Source of the DNA: Marinomonas posidonica_A
Lineage (GTDB): Bacteria > Pseudomonadota > Gammaproteobacteria > Pseudomonadales > Marinomonadaceae
NCBI RefSeq assembly: GCF_043643765.1
Contig: NZ_JBHZSP010000002.1
Span: 124,001 to 188,000, forward strand
Direction of reading: 5' to 3'
Length of the DNA: 64,000 bases
A program made the position numbers and the translations under genes. The notes beneath the pieces were generated by a model. It did no database searches. It was not told the DNA's origin and was given only the letters and a program-made list of their open reading frames with translations. This document shows positions 54,173 to 63,057 of the stretch, piece after piece (positions within the stretch are counted from its first letter, which is position 1; each line of letters begins with the position of its first letter).

Positions 54173-54951
54173 TGACTCGATTCTTTATTTCAGATTTGCA
54201 TCTGAGTGACAAACGCCCGGACCTTATCCGGGCGTTTGTTCAAATGATGGATGAACTTAAGACGCATAAAACGCCTTCTGAGCTGTACCTTCTGGGGGAT
54301 TTTTATGAGGCGTGGATTGGTGATGATTATCAGCCTGAATGGAATCAACCCATTGAACTTGCCTTAGCCGAATTATCTCAAGCGGGTTGGCAAATATACT
54401 TCCTACACGGCAATCGCGATTTTTTAATTGGACAAGCTTGGTTAGCACGTATTGGGGCGACACTGCTTGATGAACAGAGTGAACTCACTCTTGAAAAGGG
54501 TAAGCTACTCTTGTCTCATGGGGATGAATACTGTTTAGCCGACACGGAATATCAAGCCTTTCGTCGCACTGTGCGCTCAAGCGCTTGGCAGGAACAAATC
54601 CTAAGCTTACCGATCGAGCAGCGCATTGCATTAGCTGCACAGTTACGCAATGACAGCCAAGCCATGGCGACAGAAAAAACCATGAGTATTATGGATGTAA
54701 CGGAACAAGCTGTGATCGATTCATTGCAACAGCATAGGTGCACGGCCATTATTCATGGCCACACACACCGACCAGACATTCACTTTAATGGCCAATATGT
54801 ACGCTGCGTACTTGGTGACTGGGACAGCAAAGTCTGGTTTGCCGAGCTAAAGCAAGATCAATTTACTCAATCTAATGCAAGTGTTGAGGTCTTTTTAAAA
54901 CAAGGTCTCAATGCTCTGCAAATGGTTCATCAACAAACGCTTTTTCATTAG
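54172..54951 (+). CDS. lpxH: UDP-2,3-diacylglucosamine hydrolase
   Basis: Lipid A pathway pyrophosphatase of the calcineurin-like fold, 259 residues. Metal motifs are DLHLSDKRPD, LLGDFYEAWIGDD, LHGNRDFLIG and HGHTHRPD. It works at the inner-membrane face, two steps before LpxK. A perfect terminator follows. Confidence 0.95.
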   Translation: MTRFFISDLHLSDKRPDLIRAFVQMMDELKTHKTPSELYLLGDFYEAWIGDDYQPEWNQPIELALAELSQAGWQIYFLHGNRDFLIGQAWLARIGATLLDEQSELTLEKGKLLLSHGDEYCLADTEYQAFRRTVRSSAWQEQILSLPIEQRIALAAQLRNDSQAMATEKTMSIMDVTEQAVIDSLQQHRCTAIIHGHTHRPDIHFNGQYVRCVLGDWDSKVWFAELKQDQFTQSNASVEVFLKQGLNALQMVHQQTLFH

Positions 54952-54956
54952 CGCAC

Positions 54957-54989
54957 AAAAAAACCAGTAAGCAAGCTTACTGGTTTTTT
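54957..54989. terminator. Perfect bidirectional terminator
   Basis: Stem AAAAAACCAGTAAG / CTTACTGGTTTTTT with loop CAAG, right after lpxH, shared with the convergent small gene. Confidence 0.92.
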
Positions 54990-55006
54990 ATTAAGTCTGT
55001 TTGCAC

Positions 55007-55318
55007 TCATCGCCCTAATAATTCTTTCACCCAAGCCGTCTCCTGTGTTTGACGCGAGCGGTCAAACTCAAGGTTACGATGATGCAACATGGCAATCGCT
55101 CTGAAGAAGGCATTATTTACCATCACTGGTGACAACTTAACACCATGCTCTTGCCACCAATAATGCTGCGCCTTACTGGTTAACACTTGATATAAATAAT
55201 CCAACTCCATTGAGCCGCGGTACATCACATCCAAATCAACTACCGGATCGACTTTTGCGATTTCCAGCGCCAACCAATAGGTCACGTCGGGTAAGGTTTC
55301 ACTTTTTTGCGAGCTCAT
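55007..55318 (-). CDS. Hypothetical protein
   Basis: 103 residues, soluble, no signal peptide or cysteines. It has WYWLALEI-like hydrophobic and tryptophan-rich helical segments (DVTYWLALEIAKVDP; QHYWWQEHG). I recognise no family. It lies between lpxH and miaE, 93 bases behind miaE on the same strand; the spacing does not strongly suggest one operon. GGAGAGTG before the ATG supports a real gene. Confidence 0.65.
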   Translation of the reverse strand: MSSQKSETLPDVTYWLALEIAKVDPVVDLDVMYRGSMELDYLYQVLTSKAQHYWWQEHGVKLSPVMVNNAFFRAIAMLHHRNLEFDRSRQTQETAWVKELLGR

Positions 55319-55411
55319 AAGCCACTCTCCTAACGAGATTACATTATGAGTTTAGCAGCTCACTTCCTTGCCAATGTTAAAAACCGAAATGGCTTTGTGC
55401 TAATTTGTAAT

Positions 55412-56023
55412 TTATGCGGCACCCGGCGGACCACTGTGTACACGGAACTCAAGGTCAGGTTCGGTAATCAATTGATGCTCCAACTCACGGAAAAACGCGA
55501 CTCGCTCATCAATGGATTCATTCGCGTATTCTTCAGCTAAGGCAAGATAATCTTCAAAATGACGTGCCTCAGATTTCAGCAAGGAAATATAGAACTTGGA
55601 CAACTCCTCATCTAGATGAGGGGCAAGTGCAGCGAAACGCTCACAAGAGCGGGCTTCCACAAACGCACCAATAATTAAAGTGTCAACCAAACGAGCCGGC
55701 TCATGGGTGCGAATATGCTTCCGCAATCCATCAGCATAACGAGATGCCGTTAGATGCTCATAAGCCACACCACGATTTCGCATGAGTTTATGAACTTGCT
55801 CAAAATGCAATAACTCCTCACGAGCCAATCGAGACATCTTATGCAAAAGATTATCGCGATCCACATAGCGATACATTAAGCTCATGGCCGTTGAAGCCGC
55901 TTTTTTCTCACAATGAGCGTGATCATTTAAAAGTAAGCTTTGGTTTTCTAAGGCCCATTTCACCCAAGCTTCAGGCGATTGGCATGGAAGAAACGCGACA
56001 AGCTCAGGGTACGCGGATAACAT
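55412..56023 (-). CDS. miaE: tRNA 2-methylthio-N6-isopentenyladenosine(37) hydroxylase
   Basis: Non-heme diiron monooxygenase that hydroxylates ms2i6A37 of tRNA. It has 203 residues. Diiron ligands occur as EELLHFEQVH, EARSCERF and EARHFEDYL, two E-x2-H repeats in a four-helix bundle. Present in Pseudomonas and Salmonella but not in E. coli. Divergent from the pseudokinase-SUMF1 gene by 88 bases. Confidence 0.92.
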   Translation of the reverse strand: MLSAYPELVAFLPCQSPEAWVKWALENQSLLLNDHAHCEKKAASTAMSLMYRYVDRDNLLHKMSRLAREELLHFEQVHKLMRNRGVAYEHLTASRYADGLRKHIRTHEPARLVDTLIIGAFVEARSCERFAALAPHLDEELSKFYISLLKSEARHFEDYLALAEEYANESIDERVAFFRELEHQLITEPDLEFRVHSGPPGAA

Positions 56024-56054
56024 TAGTCTACCTTTTTGTGTTAAAAAACGAGAT

Positions 56055-56060
56055 TATACT
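56055..56060 (+). promoter_or_regulatory. Possible -10 of the pseudokinase-SUMF1 gene
   Basis: TATACT 52 bases before the chosen ATG, in the gap with miaE. Only a weak TTTTTG lies 16 bases upstream as -35. Confidence 0.35.
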
Positions 56061-56111
56061 AGGTATTCGCCATTTAGGCAGCAACGTCTTGATTTGGAAA
56101 TCAATTTCGTA

Positions 56112-57842
56112 ATGAATGAATTTTATCAACCGACAAAATTAAAAATTGGCCAACATGTTGGCGTTGAGCTAGACCCTTACATTTTGAACTACCCTATGGA
56201 CAGCCAAAAAACCACTTGGGTGGCCGATCAGGGTGGCCGTCCATTTGTGCTGCGCTTTTATCAATCAGACAAAGGCAAGGTAGAAGACTTCTTACAAAAT
56301 GCTCGCAAATATACCAGCATAAAGCATCCAGCAATCACACCTAACTACCCACCTTTTTATTCAAATTTATGGGTATTTTCTTGCTCGGCTGTCTGTGGCG
56401 GTGAAAATCTTTACAGCTTTCTAGGCAAGTACCCAGATGGCGCACCGCTCAATGTGGTAATTGGTCTATTAGATGGTATAGCAAAAGCATTAGATCAAGC
56501 TCACAACAACAACTTATTTCATGGTCATCTTGACCTGTCGTCTGTTCAAGTCGTCAATGGCATTGGCATTATGACGGGGTTTGGTGCGCATAATTGGATG
56601 CAGCAAATCGATGACAAAGACATGGATGCTCGCTTTATTCCACCGGAATACCACAAACAAGACCAAAAAAAATCTCCTGCGGCGGATCGCTACGCTTTCA
56701 TACGCCTTTTAATGGCAGCATTGTTGGGAGAATCCATACTCGATAAAAACCTTCCCTCCGACCTGCCAGAGTCACATCCGCTATTAAGCGATAACACTTG
56801 GCAAAAGCTACTCAAATGGTCACGCGAAAGCGAACAGGCCAGACCTAAAAATCTCACTGAAGTGATACGTCTGATTCGGGCAAATCTCTACAAACCAGAC
56901 ACTCAAGGAGAGTCGGCTTTCAAGACCTTCATCCGACGCCAGGCAAAAAAGATCAACAAAAAACGGATCGCGTTTTGCGCTGCCACTCTTGCCAGCCTAC
57001 TGTTAGCGCTAGTCTTTTGGCCAGAACCAACTCAAGACAAAAAACTAATTCAACCAGCGCCAGCTAAAACGGTAAAACAAGAAACCCCTTTTGAAAAACT
57101 TCCGAAGGTACTTGAGGAACCACTGGCAACTGGCGGCACCGCTCCCAAGGTTGAGAAAATCCCTCCTGCTACTTTTTTAATGGGCGATCAAAACCGCTTT
57201 GGAGATGACAATGAAAAACCGGTTCACGAAGTGGATATTCCTAATGGTTTTTACATTAGCAAATACGAAGTAACCTTCGCTCAATATGACAAATTTGCTC
57301 AGGCCACTGACCGCCCTCTTCCCCCCGATAATGGTTGGGGGCGTGGCACAAGACCTGTGATTAATGTCAGTTGGTACGATGCTAAAGCCTATGCTGCATG
57401 GCTATCAGAGCAAACAAGTCAAGAGTATCGACTACCGACGGAAATCGAATGGGAATACTCAGCACGAGCCGATTCTAATACCGCATTCTGGTACGGAAAT
57501 GAGGTGAAACCGGGTTATAGTGTTTGCGATAGCTGTGGCAGTCAATGGGATGCCGTTTCTACTGGCCCAGTAGGTAGCCAAGCTAGCAATCCTCTGGGGC
57601 TGTTCGACATGCATGGCAATGTCGCTGAATGGATCGAAGACTGTTACCACGATTCTTATGAAGGCGCACCAACGAGCAATCAAGTCTGGTTAGACAATCA
57701 ATGTGATAATCGCGTCTTACGTGGCGGCTCATGGTTCGACATTCCAAGAGTTGGTAGAAGCGCAACACGCTATCGCGCACAACCAGATTTAAAGGCCAGC
57801 AACTGGGGATTTCGGGTGGTGAGAGTGATTCGAACCCTCTAA
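56112..57842 (+). CDS. Pseudokinase - membrane helix - SUMF1/FGE-like domain fusion
   Basis: 576 residues with three parts. Residues 20-260 resemble a Ser/Thr kinase: catalytic-loop equivalent HLDLSSVQ (139-146), APE-like PPEY (177-180) and ADRYAF (191-196). Key catalysis is damaged: the DFG position reads GFG (156-158), the VAIK lysine is Arg48 and the loop lysine is Ser, so it is probably a pseudokinase. A basic stretch precedes one membrane helix (285-303), placing the C-terminus in the periplasm. Residues 345-575 form a SUMF1-type domain (PTEIEWEYSARA, GNVAEWIED, VLRGGSWFD), lacking the copper-binding cysteine pair of true formylglycine enzymes. No sulfatase is nearby. The role is unknown; ligand sensing or scaffold function is a guess. 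ATG 56112 is preferred to one six codons upstream. Confidence 0.82.
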   Translation: MNEFYQPTKLKIGQHVGVELDPYILNYPMDSQKTTWVADQGGRPFVLRFYQSDKGKVEDFLQNARKYTSIKHPAITPNYPPFYSNLWVFSCSAVCGGENLYSFLGKYPDGAPLNVVIGLLDGIAKALDQAHNNNLFHGHLDLSSVQVVNGIGIMTGFGAHNWMQQIDDKDMDARFIPPEYHKQDQKKSPAADRYAFIRLLMAALLGESILDKNLPSDLPESHPLLSDNTWQKLLKWSRESEQARPKNLTEVIRLIRANLYKPDTQGESAFKTFIRRQAKKINKKRIAFCAATLASLLLALVFWPEPTQDKKLIQPAPAKTVKQETPFEKLPKVLEEPLATGGTAPKVEKIPPATFLMGDQNRFGDDNEKPVHEVDIPNGFYISKYEVTFAQYDKFAQATDRPLPPDNGWGRGTRPVINVSWYDAKAYAAWLSEQTSQEYRLPTEIEWEYSARADSNTAFWYGNEVKPGYSVCDSCGSQWDAVSTGPVGSQASNPLGLFDMHGNVAEWIEDCYHDSYEGAPTSNQVWLDNQCDNRVLRGGSWFDIPRVGRSATRYRAQPDLKASNWGFRVVRVIRTL

Positions 57843-57933
57843 AAATACATGTTTGCTAAATCAGAATAATTCCACTAAATGTCACCTATTCGAAATTGTT
57901 ATGGCCCCGCCGCACTCTTATCAGGGTTTTTCC

Positions 57934-57939
57934 TATAAT
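57934..57939 (+). promoter_or_regulatory. Candidate -10 of acnB
   Basis: TATAAT, 103 bases before the acnB start, with no good -35 visible. The resulting leader of about 95 bases leaves room for post-transcriptional control. Confidence 0.35.
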
Positions 57940-58041
57940 ATAAGTAGGGTTAAACGTATAGAGTTGTTTTACTTCATGGTCTGGCAGCGGGCCATTTATA
58001 AATACGTAATATTTTCGCGAATTAAAGTCCAGAGGTGTTAT

Positions 58042-60843
58042 ATGAGCCTGTATCAAGCATACTTGCAAGAAATTGAAGACCGTAAGGGTGAAGGGTTACA
58101 CCCAAAACCAATCGACGGCGGTGAATTATTGTCTGAAATCATCGCTCAAATCAAAGATACTAAAAACGAACACCGAGAAGACTCTCTCAACTTCTTTATT
58201 TACAATACCTTACCAGGCACCACCAGCGCCGCTGTTGTGAAAGCCAAATTCCTAAAAGAAATCATTCTTGGTGAAGAGTCTGTTGCAGAAATCTCTGTAG
58301 AACAAGCATTTGAATTTCTTTCACACATGAAAGGCGGACCATCTGTTGAAGTACTGATCGACCTTGCTCTTGCCGATGATGCTGAAATAGCGACGGCATC
58401 TGCTGAAGTATTGAAGACACAAGTTTTCTTGTACGAAGCGGACATGGAACGACTTGAAACAGCTTACAAAGCTGGCAACAGCATCGCAAAAGACATCTTA
58501 GAAAGCTACGCCAAAGCTGAATTTTTTACTAAATTGCCTGAAATCGAAGAGAAAATCGAAGTCGTCACCTACATCGCAGGTGAAGGCGATATCTCTACCG
58601 ATCTATTATCTCCGGGCAACCAAGCTCACTCTCGTGCCGATCGTGAATTACACGGTAAATGCATGATCTCTCCAGAAGGCCAACAAGAAATTGTTGCCCT
58701 AAAAGAGAAGCATCCGAACGCTAAAGTCATGTTGATTGCTGAAAAAGGCACCATGGGTGTTGGTTCTTCACGTATGTCTGGCGTTAACAACGTCGCGCTA
58801 TGGGCCGGTGAACAAGCAAGTCCTTATGTACCATTTGTTAACTTTGCACCAGTGGTTGCGGGTACGAATGGCATTTCTCCCATTTTCTTAACAACCGTTG
58901 GTGTGACCGGTGGTATCGGCATCGACCTTAAAAACTGGGTTAAGAAAGTAGATGAGAATGGCAAGACTGTCGTTGATGCGAATGGCGACCCGATTCTAGA
59001 AGAAGCTTACTCTGTTGCAACTGGCACTGTTCTTACGATCGATACGAAGAAGAAGAAGTTGTACAACGGTGACAAAGAGCTAGTAGACATCTCTGATTCT
59101 TTCAGCCCTCAAAAAGTTGAATTCATGCGTGCTGGCGGCTCTTACGCTGTTGTCTTCGGTAAGAAACTACAAACGTTTGCAGCTGAAACCCTAGGCATTG
59201 AAGCGCCGCAGGTTTATGCACCTTCTAAAGAAATTTCCGTTGAAGGCCAAGGCTTAACCGCTGTTGAGAAAATCTTCAACAATAACGCTGTTGGTGTTAA
59301 CTCAGAAACGCCACTACATGCAGGCTCTGACGTTCGCGTTAAAGTAAACATTGTTGGCTCTCAGGATACGACTGGCCCAATGACAGCCCAAGAGCTGGAA
59401 TCTATGGCAGCGTCTGTTATCTCTCCTATCGTGGACGGCGCTTACCAATCTGGTTGTCACACCGCATCGGTTTGGGACAGCAAAGCACAAGCCAACATTC
59501 CTAAGCTAATGAGCTTCATGAGCAACTTCGGTTTGATCACGGCACGCGATCCAAAAGGTGTTTACCCACCAATGACCGACGTTATCCATAAAGTATTGAA
59601 TGACATCACAGTGGATGATCGTGCCATCATCATCGGCGGTGACTCTCACACCCGTATGTCTAAAGGTGTGGCGTTCGGTGCTGACTCAGGTACGGTAGCA
59701 CTTGCTCTAGCAACAGGTGAAGCAGCAATGCCGATCCCTGATTCTGTTAAAGTAACTTTTAAAGGCCACATGAAGAGCCATATGGACTTCCGTGATGTGG
59801 TACACGCCACTCAGGCGCAAATGCTTAAGCAATTTGGCGGCGAGAACGTGTTCCAAGGTCGCATCATCGAAGTACACATTGGTACGCTACTGGCTGACCA
59901 AGCCTTCACTTTCACAGACTGGACTGCAGAGATGAAAGCGAAAGCGTCAATCTGTATTTCCACTGACGACACACTTGTTCAATCACTTGAATTGGCGAAG
60001 AGCCGTATTCAAATCATGATTAACAAAGGCATGGAAAACGAAGCAAAAACCCTTCATGGTTTGATCGCGTTGGCTGACAAGCGCATTGCAGGCATCAAGT
60101 CTGGCGAACAACCAGCCCTAGCCCCTGACAACAATGCAAAATATTTTGCAGAAGTAGTAGTGGACCTAGACGAAATATCTGAGCCAATGATCGCTGACCC
60201 AGATGTAAACAACGATGATGTATCTAAACGCTACACTCATGACGTGATTCGTCCTGTGTCTTTCTACAAAGACAAGCCTGTCGACTTAGGCTTCGTTGGC
60301 TCTTGTATGGTTCATAAAGGTGACATGCAAATCATCGCACAAATGCTTCGTAACATTGAAGCGAAGCAAGGCAGCGTCTCTTTTAAAGCGCCACTTGTCG
60401 TTGCTCCACCTACCTATAACATCGTTGATGAGTTAAAAGCAGAAGGCGATTGGGATATTCTTAAAAAATATGCTGGCTTTGAGTTCGATGATAGCAAACC
60501 CAAATCCGTTGCCCGTACTAAGTATGAAAACATTTTGTACTTAGAGCGTCCTGGATGTAATTTGTGTATGGGTAACCAAGAGAAAGCAGAACCAGGTGAT
60601 ACCGTTATTGCCACTTCTACTCGCTTATTCCAAGGTCGTGTAGTCGCTGACTCTAACGAGAAGAAAGGTGAATCTCTACTGGGCTCTACTCCACTGGTCG
60701 TACTATCAACTGTGTTGGGCCGCTTCCCATCAATGGATGAATACCTATCTGCCGTGGACGGAATCAATCTGACAGATTTTGCGCCACCATTAGAAGATAT
60801 GACGACCGCTCCAGCGGAATTAATTGCTGTTAGCAGCAACTAG
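58042..60843 (+). CDS. acnB: Bifunctional aconitate hydratase 2 / 2-methylisocitrate dehydratase
   Basis: TCA-cycle aconitase, 933 residues from ATG 58042, about 70 longer than the E. coli enzyme (865). The AcnB-specific N-terminal HEAT-like domain comes first (MSLYQAYLQEIEDRKG). Cluster cysteines are in YQSGCHTASVW and RPGCNLCMGNQ. The GDSHTRMSKG segment and ATSTRLFQGR are active-site parts. AGAGGTG precedes the ATG; the frame upstream to 57853 covers the promoter and is non-coding. A double hairpin follows. Confidence 0.95.
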   Translation: MSLYQAYLQEIEDRKGEGLHPKPIDGGELLSEIIAQIKDTKNEHREDSLNFFIYNTLPGTTSAAVVKAKFLKEIILGEESVAEISVEQAFEFLSHMKGGPSVEVLIDLALADDAEIATASAEVLKTQVFLYEADMERLETAYKAGNSIAKDILESYAKAEFFTKLPEIEEKIEVVTYIAGEGDISTDLLSPGNQAHSRADRELHGKCMISPEGQQEIVALKEKHPNAKVMLIAEKGTMGVGSSRMSGVNNVALWAGEQASPYVPFVNFAPVVAGTNGISPIFLTTVGVTGGIGIDLKNWVKKVDENGKTVVDANGDPILEEAYSVATGTVLTIDTKKKKLYNGDKELVDISDSFSPQKVEFMRAGGSYAVVFGKKLQTFAAETLGIEAPQVYAPSKEISVEGQGLTAVEKIFNNNAVGVNSETPLHAGSDVRVKVNIVGSQDTTGPMTAQELESMAASVISPIVDGAYQSGCHTASVWDSKAQANIPKLMSFMSNFGLITARDPKGVYPPMTDVIHKVLNDITVDDRAIIIGGDSHTRMSKGVAFGADSGTVALALATGEAAMPIPDSVKVTFKGHMKSHMDFRDVVHATQAQMLKQFGGENVFQGRIIEVHIGTLLADQAFTFTDWTAEMKAKASICISTDDTLVQSLELAKSRIQIMINKGMENEAKTLHGLIALADKRIAGIKSGEQPALAPDNNAKYFAEVVVDLDEISEPMIADPDVNNDDVSKRYTHDVIRPVSFYKDKPVDLGFVGSCMVHKGDMQIIAQMLRNIEAKQGSVSFKAPLVVAPPTYNIVDELKAEGDWDILKKYAGFEFDDSKPKSVARTKYENILYLERPGCNLCMGNQEKAEPGDTVIATSTRLFQGRVVADSNEKKGESLLGSTPLVVLSTVLGRFPSMDEYLSAVDGINLTDFAPPLEDMTTAPAELIAVSSN

Positions 60844-60856
60844 GTCAACCTTCTAC

Positions 60857-60877
60857 ATTTGTTCATTTTGAACAAAT
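60857..60877 (+). repeat. Small inverted repeat ahead of the acnB terminator
   Basis: ATTTGTTC / GAACAAAT, 8-bp stem, loop ATTTT, directly before the main terminator. It may be a 3'-end RNA processing or stability element. Confidence 0.45.
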
Positions 60878-60880
60878 TTA

Positions 60881-60913
60881 AAAAGCCGATACTGGAGAAC
60901 AGTATCGGCTTTT
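60881..60913 (+). terminator. acnB terminator
   Basis: A 14-bp stem AAAAGCCGATACTG / CAGTATCGGCTTTT with loop GAGAA, ending in four T. Confidence 0.9.
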
Positions 60914-61082
60914 CTGTTATGTCACCACCGCAAAATCGAATTCATTAACGTTCACGTTAACAGTGCATTACCCCATTATTCATTCTCACCATATTATGAT
61001 CATAGGCGGCATTCTATCCACCTTAAGAAAGAAGCCTGATGGAGACCTCTAAGGATGAGTCGAAGCCCATCAAAGAGACATT

Positions 61083-61106
61083 AAAAAGCCCCGCAAAAGC
61101 GAGGCT
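61083..61106 (-). terminator. Terminator of the HPF gene
   Basis: On the minus strand AGCCTCGC-TTTT-GCGGGGCT with one mismatch, followed by TTTTTAA. It starts 23 bases after the HPF stop. Confidence 0.8.
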
Positions 61107-61128
61107 AAGTCTGATGTGAATGGGTTAA

Positions 61129-61521
61129 TTAAATTACTTCTCGTTCCACGAGCTCGTCAAATTCGGCTTGCATTTGCCTTTCTGTATGACTCTCTACATC
61201 CTTAGCATTGATGTGATGCTGTCGGCCAGAGTGTTTCGCTTTGTGTTTAATTAACTGTTTTTCCAATTTACCAACTAAAAGGTCTAAGGCGGGTTTAAGT
61301 TGCTTATCTGTCTTAACGGTTGCAAATAAGTCATGGCCAGGAATATGAACACTGGCTTCTACAATAAGTTCATGGATCTCATGCTTTTCAGTATTTAAAA
61401 TCACTTTGATGCTGGTTATCTGATTGTTGATTCGCCCCAAGTGATCCATTTTTTCTTTGACTACTTGTTGTACTTCTTCACCAGATTGGACATGGTGACC
61501 GCTGATATTCAATGTATACAT
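61129..61521 (-). CDS. hpf: HPF/YfiA (RaiA) family ribosome hibernation protein
   Basis: 130 residues of the ribosome-hibernation family, which parks 70S or 100S ribosomes in stationary phase. It begins MYTLNISGHHVQSGEEV; the ATVKTDKQLKPALDLLVGKLEKQLIKHK segment is the conserved basic helix. The last 30 residues (AKDVESHTERQMQAEFDEL) are an acidic helix not seen in short HPF. It lies far from rpoN, the usual neighbour; whether another HPF exists elsewhere is unknown. AAGGA is a good ribosome-binding site. Confidence 0.88.
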   Translation of the reverse strand: MYTLNISGHHVQSGEEVQQVVKEKMDHLGRINNQITSIKVILNTEKHEIHELIVEASVHIPGHDLFATVKTDKQLKPALDLLVGKLEKQLIKHKAKHSGRQHHINAKDVESHTERQMQAEFDELVEREVI

Positions 61522-61864
61522 ATAGCATTTTCCTTCTGTTTTAGTCAGACGTTTAGTTTGTTTATTATCAATCCTCCTCTTGCCTTCCTATTATTAATCT
61601 AGGGATGATTGCATCTAATTTCAATCCCAATAATGTAAATACTTGCTCAAGATCATGTAGACAAAGGGTGAATGTTCATCTGCGGCAAATCCTCTATGCC
61701 TTTAAGAGAACAGTTTCTAACGCTATCGTTTCAGTTTAGCAGGACAAGCCTCAGTCATCACAAATTTATGTAATTTAATTTTAATGAAAGGATGCTAAAG
61801 CAAAACTAATAGGCAAAAAAAAGCACAGCTCAAAAGCTGTGCTTTTCGTAATCATTCTGCAGAA
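61522..61864. other. 343-bp intergenic stretch between asd and hpf
   Basis: Holds the asd terminator at its left side in minus-strand reading, and presumably the hpf promoter near 61540-61620; I see no strong -35/-10 pair. No convincing coding frame. Confidence 0.55.
61819..61846. terminator. Bidirectional terminator of asd
   Basis: A 12-bp perfect stem AAAAGCACAGCT / AGCTGTGCTTTT with loop CAAA, 18 bases after the asd stop, followed on the minus strand by eight T. Confidence 0.92.
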
Positions 61865-62983
61865 CTAGTTGTCAAGCAAGATACGCAGCATGCGACGAAG
61901 TGGCTCTGCCGCTCCCCACAATAGCTGATCCCCTACAGAGAAAGCACTGATGTATTCAGGCCCCATGTTCAGTTTACGAATACGTCCTACTGGAATGTCT
62001 AACGTACCGGTTGCCACTGTTGGCGTTAATTGTTCCATTGTTGCTTGCTTATCATTGGCTACGACACGTACCCAATCATTATGCTCAGCCAACAAACCTT
62101 CAATATCTGTAACAGGAATGTCCTGGTTAAGCTTGATGGTAAAGGCTTGACTATGGCAACGCATGGCACCGATACGAACGCACAAACCGTCTACTGGAAT
62201 AATATTTGACGTATTGCCAAGAATTTTATTCGTCTCAGCTTGCGCCTTCCACTCTTCACGACTTTGACCGTTATCTAACTGTGCATCGATATAAGGTATC
62301 AAGCTACCCGCCAATGGCACACCAAATTGATCGACAGGCATATCCGCTGAACGCATTTTTTCTGCGACTTTACGGTCAATGTCGAGGATCGCACTCGCTG
62401 GGTCAGCTAACTCACTGGCGACGGCACCTTGTAACATGCCCATTTGGTTGATCAATTCACGCATATGACGAGCACCGCCACCAGAAGCTGCCTGATAGGT
62501 CATGGATGTCATCCATTCGATATGACCTTTTTCAAACAACCCACCAAGGGCCAATAACATCAAACTAACGGTACAGTTGCCACCAACAAAGGTTTTTACG
62601 CCATCCTGCAAACCTTGCTTGATGACATTTTGGTTCACTGGATCCAATACGATGATGGCATCTTTGTCCATACGTAATGAAGAAGCCGCATCAATCCAGT
62701 ACCCCTTCCAACCAGCATTACGCAACTGAGGGTAAATCTCCTTGGTATAATCACCACCCTGACAGGTGATAATAATGTCCATTTTCTTCAAAGACTCGAT
62801 GTCTTTTGCATCTTGAAGTAATGGAATATCTTTACCAATTTCTGGCCCTTTCTGCCCCGTTTGTGACGTGGTGAAAAAAACTGGATCAATGTGATCAAAG
62901 TCATTTTCAGCCAACATACGTTGCATCAGTACGGAACCAACCATTCCGCGCCAACCGACTAAACCTACAGTGTTTTTTGACAT
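61865..62983 (-). CDS. asd: Aspartate-semialdehyde dehydrogenase
   Basis: Makes aspartate semialdehyde for lysine, threonine and methionine. 372 residues. NADP loop VGLVGWRGMVGSVL and the nucleophile in GGNCTVSLMLLAL are those of the gram-negative (E. coli) type. SGGGARHMREL is the loop after the active site. It follows leuB by 74 bases; a leuB-asd order is common in Pseudomonas. Confidence 0.96.
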   Translation of the reverse strand: MSKNTVGLVGWRGMVGSVLMQRMLAENDFDHIDPVFFTTSQTGQKGPEIGKDIPLLQDAKDIESLKKMDIIITCQGGDYTKEIYPQLRNAGWKGYWIDAASSLRMDKDAIIVLDPVNQNVIKQGLQDGVKTFVGGNCTVSLMLLALGGLFEKGHIEWMTSMTYQAASGGGARHMRELINQMGMLQGAVASELADPASAILDIDRKVAEKMRSADMPVDQFGVPLAGSLIPYIDAQLDNGQSREEWKAQAETNKILGNTSNIIPVDGLCVRIGAMRCHSQAFTIKLNQDIPVTDIEGLLAEHNDWVRVVANDKQATMEQLTPTVATGTLDIPVGRIRKLNMGPEYISAFSVGDQLLWGAAEPLRRMLRILLDN

Positions 62984-63057
62984 GGTTTTCTACCTTTTTT
63001 TTGTGGGGTCACTCATACCAAGAGCAATATCCCGAATGAATGCTTAACGGTCTATTG

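Noticed and set aside
56112..57842. True formylglycine-generating enzyme
   Set aside because: The cysteine pair of the active site is replaced (RYRAQ where FGE has cysteine), and no sulfatase gene is near.
57853..58041. 63-residue N-terminal extension of AcnB
   Set aside because: AcnB proteins begin near MSLYQAYLQ; the region holds a TATAAT and an SD (AGAGG) just before the later ATG.
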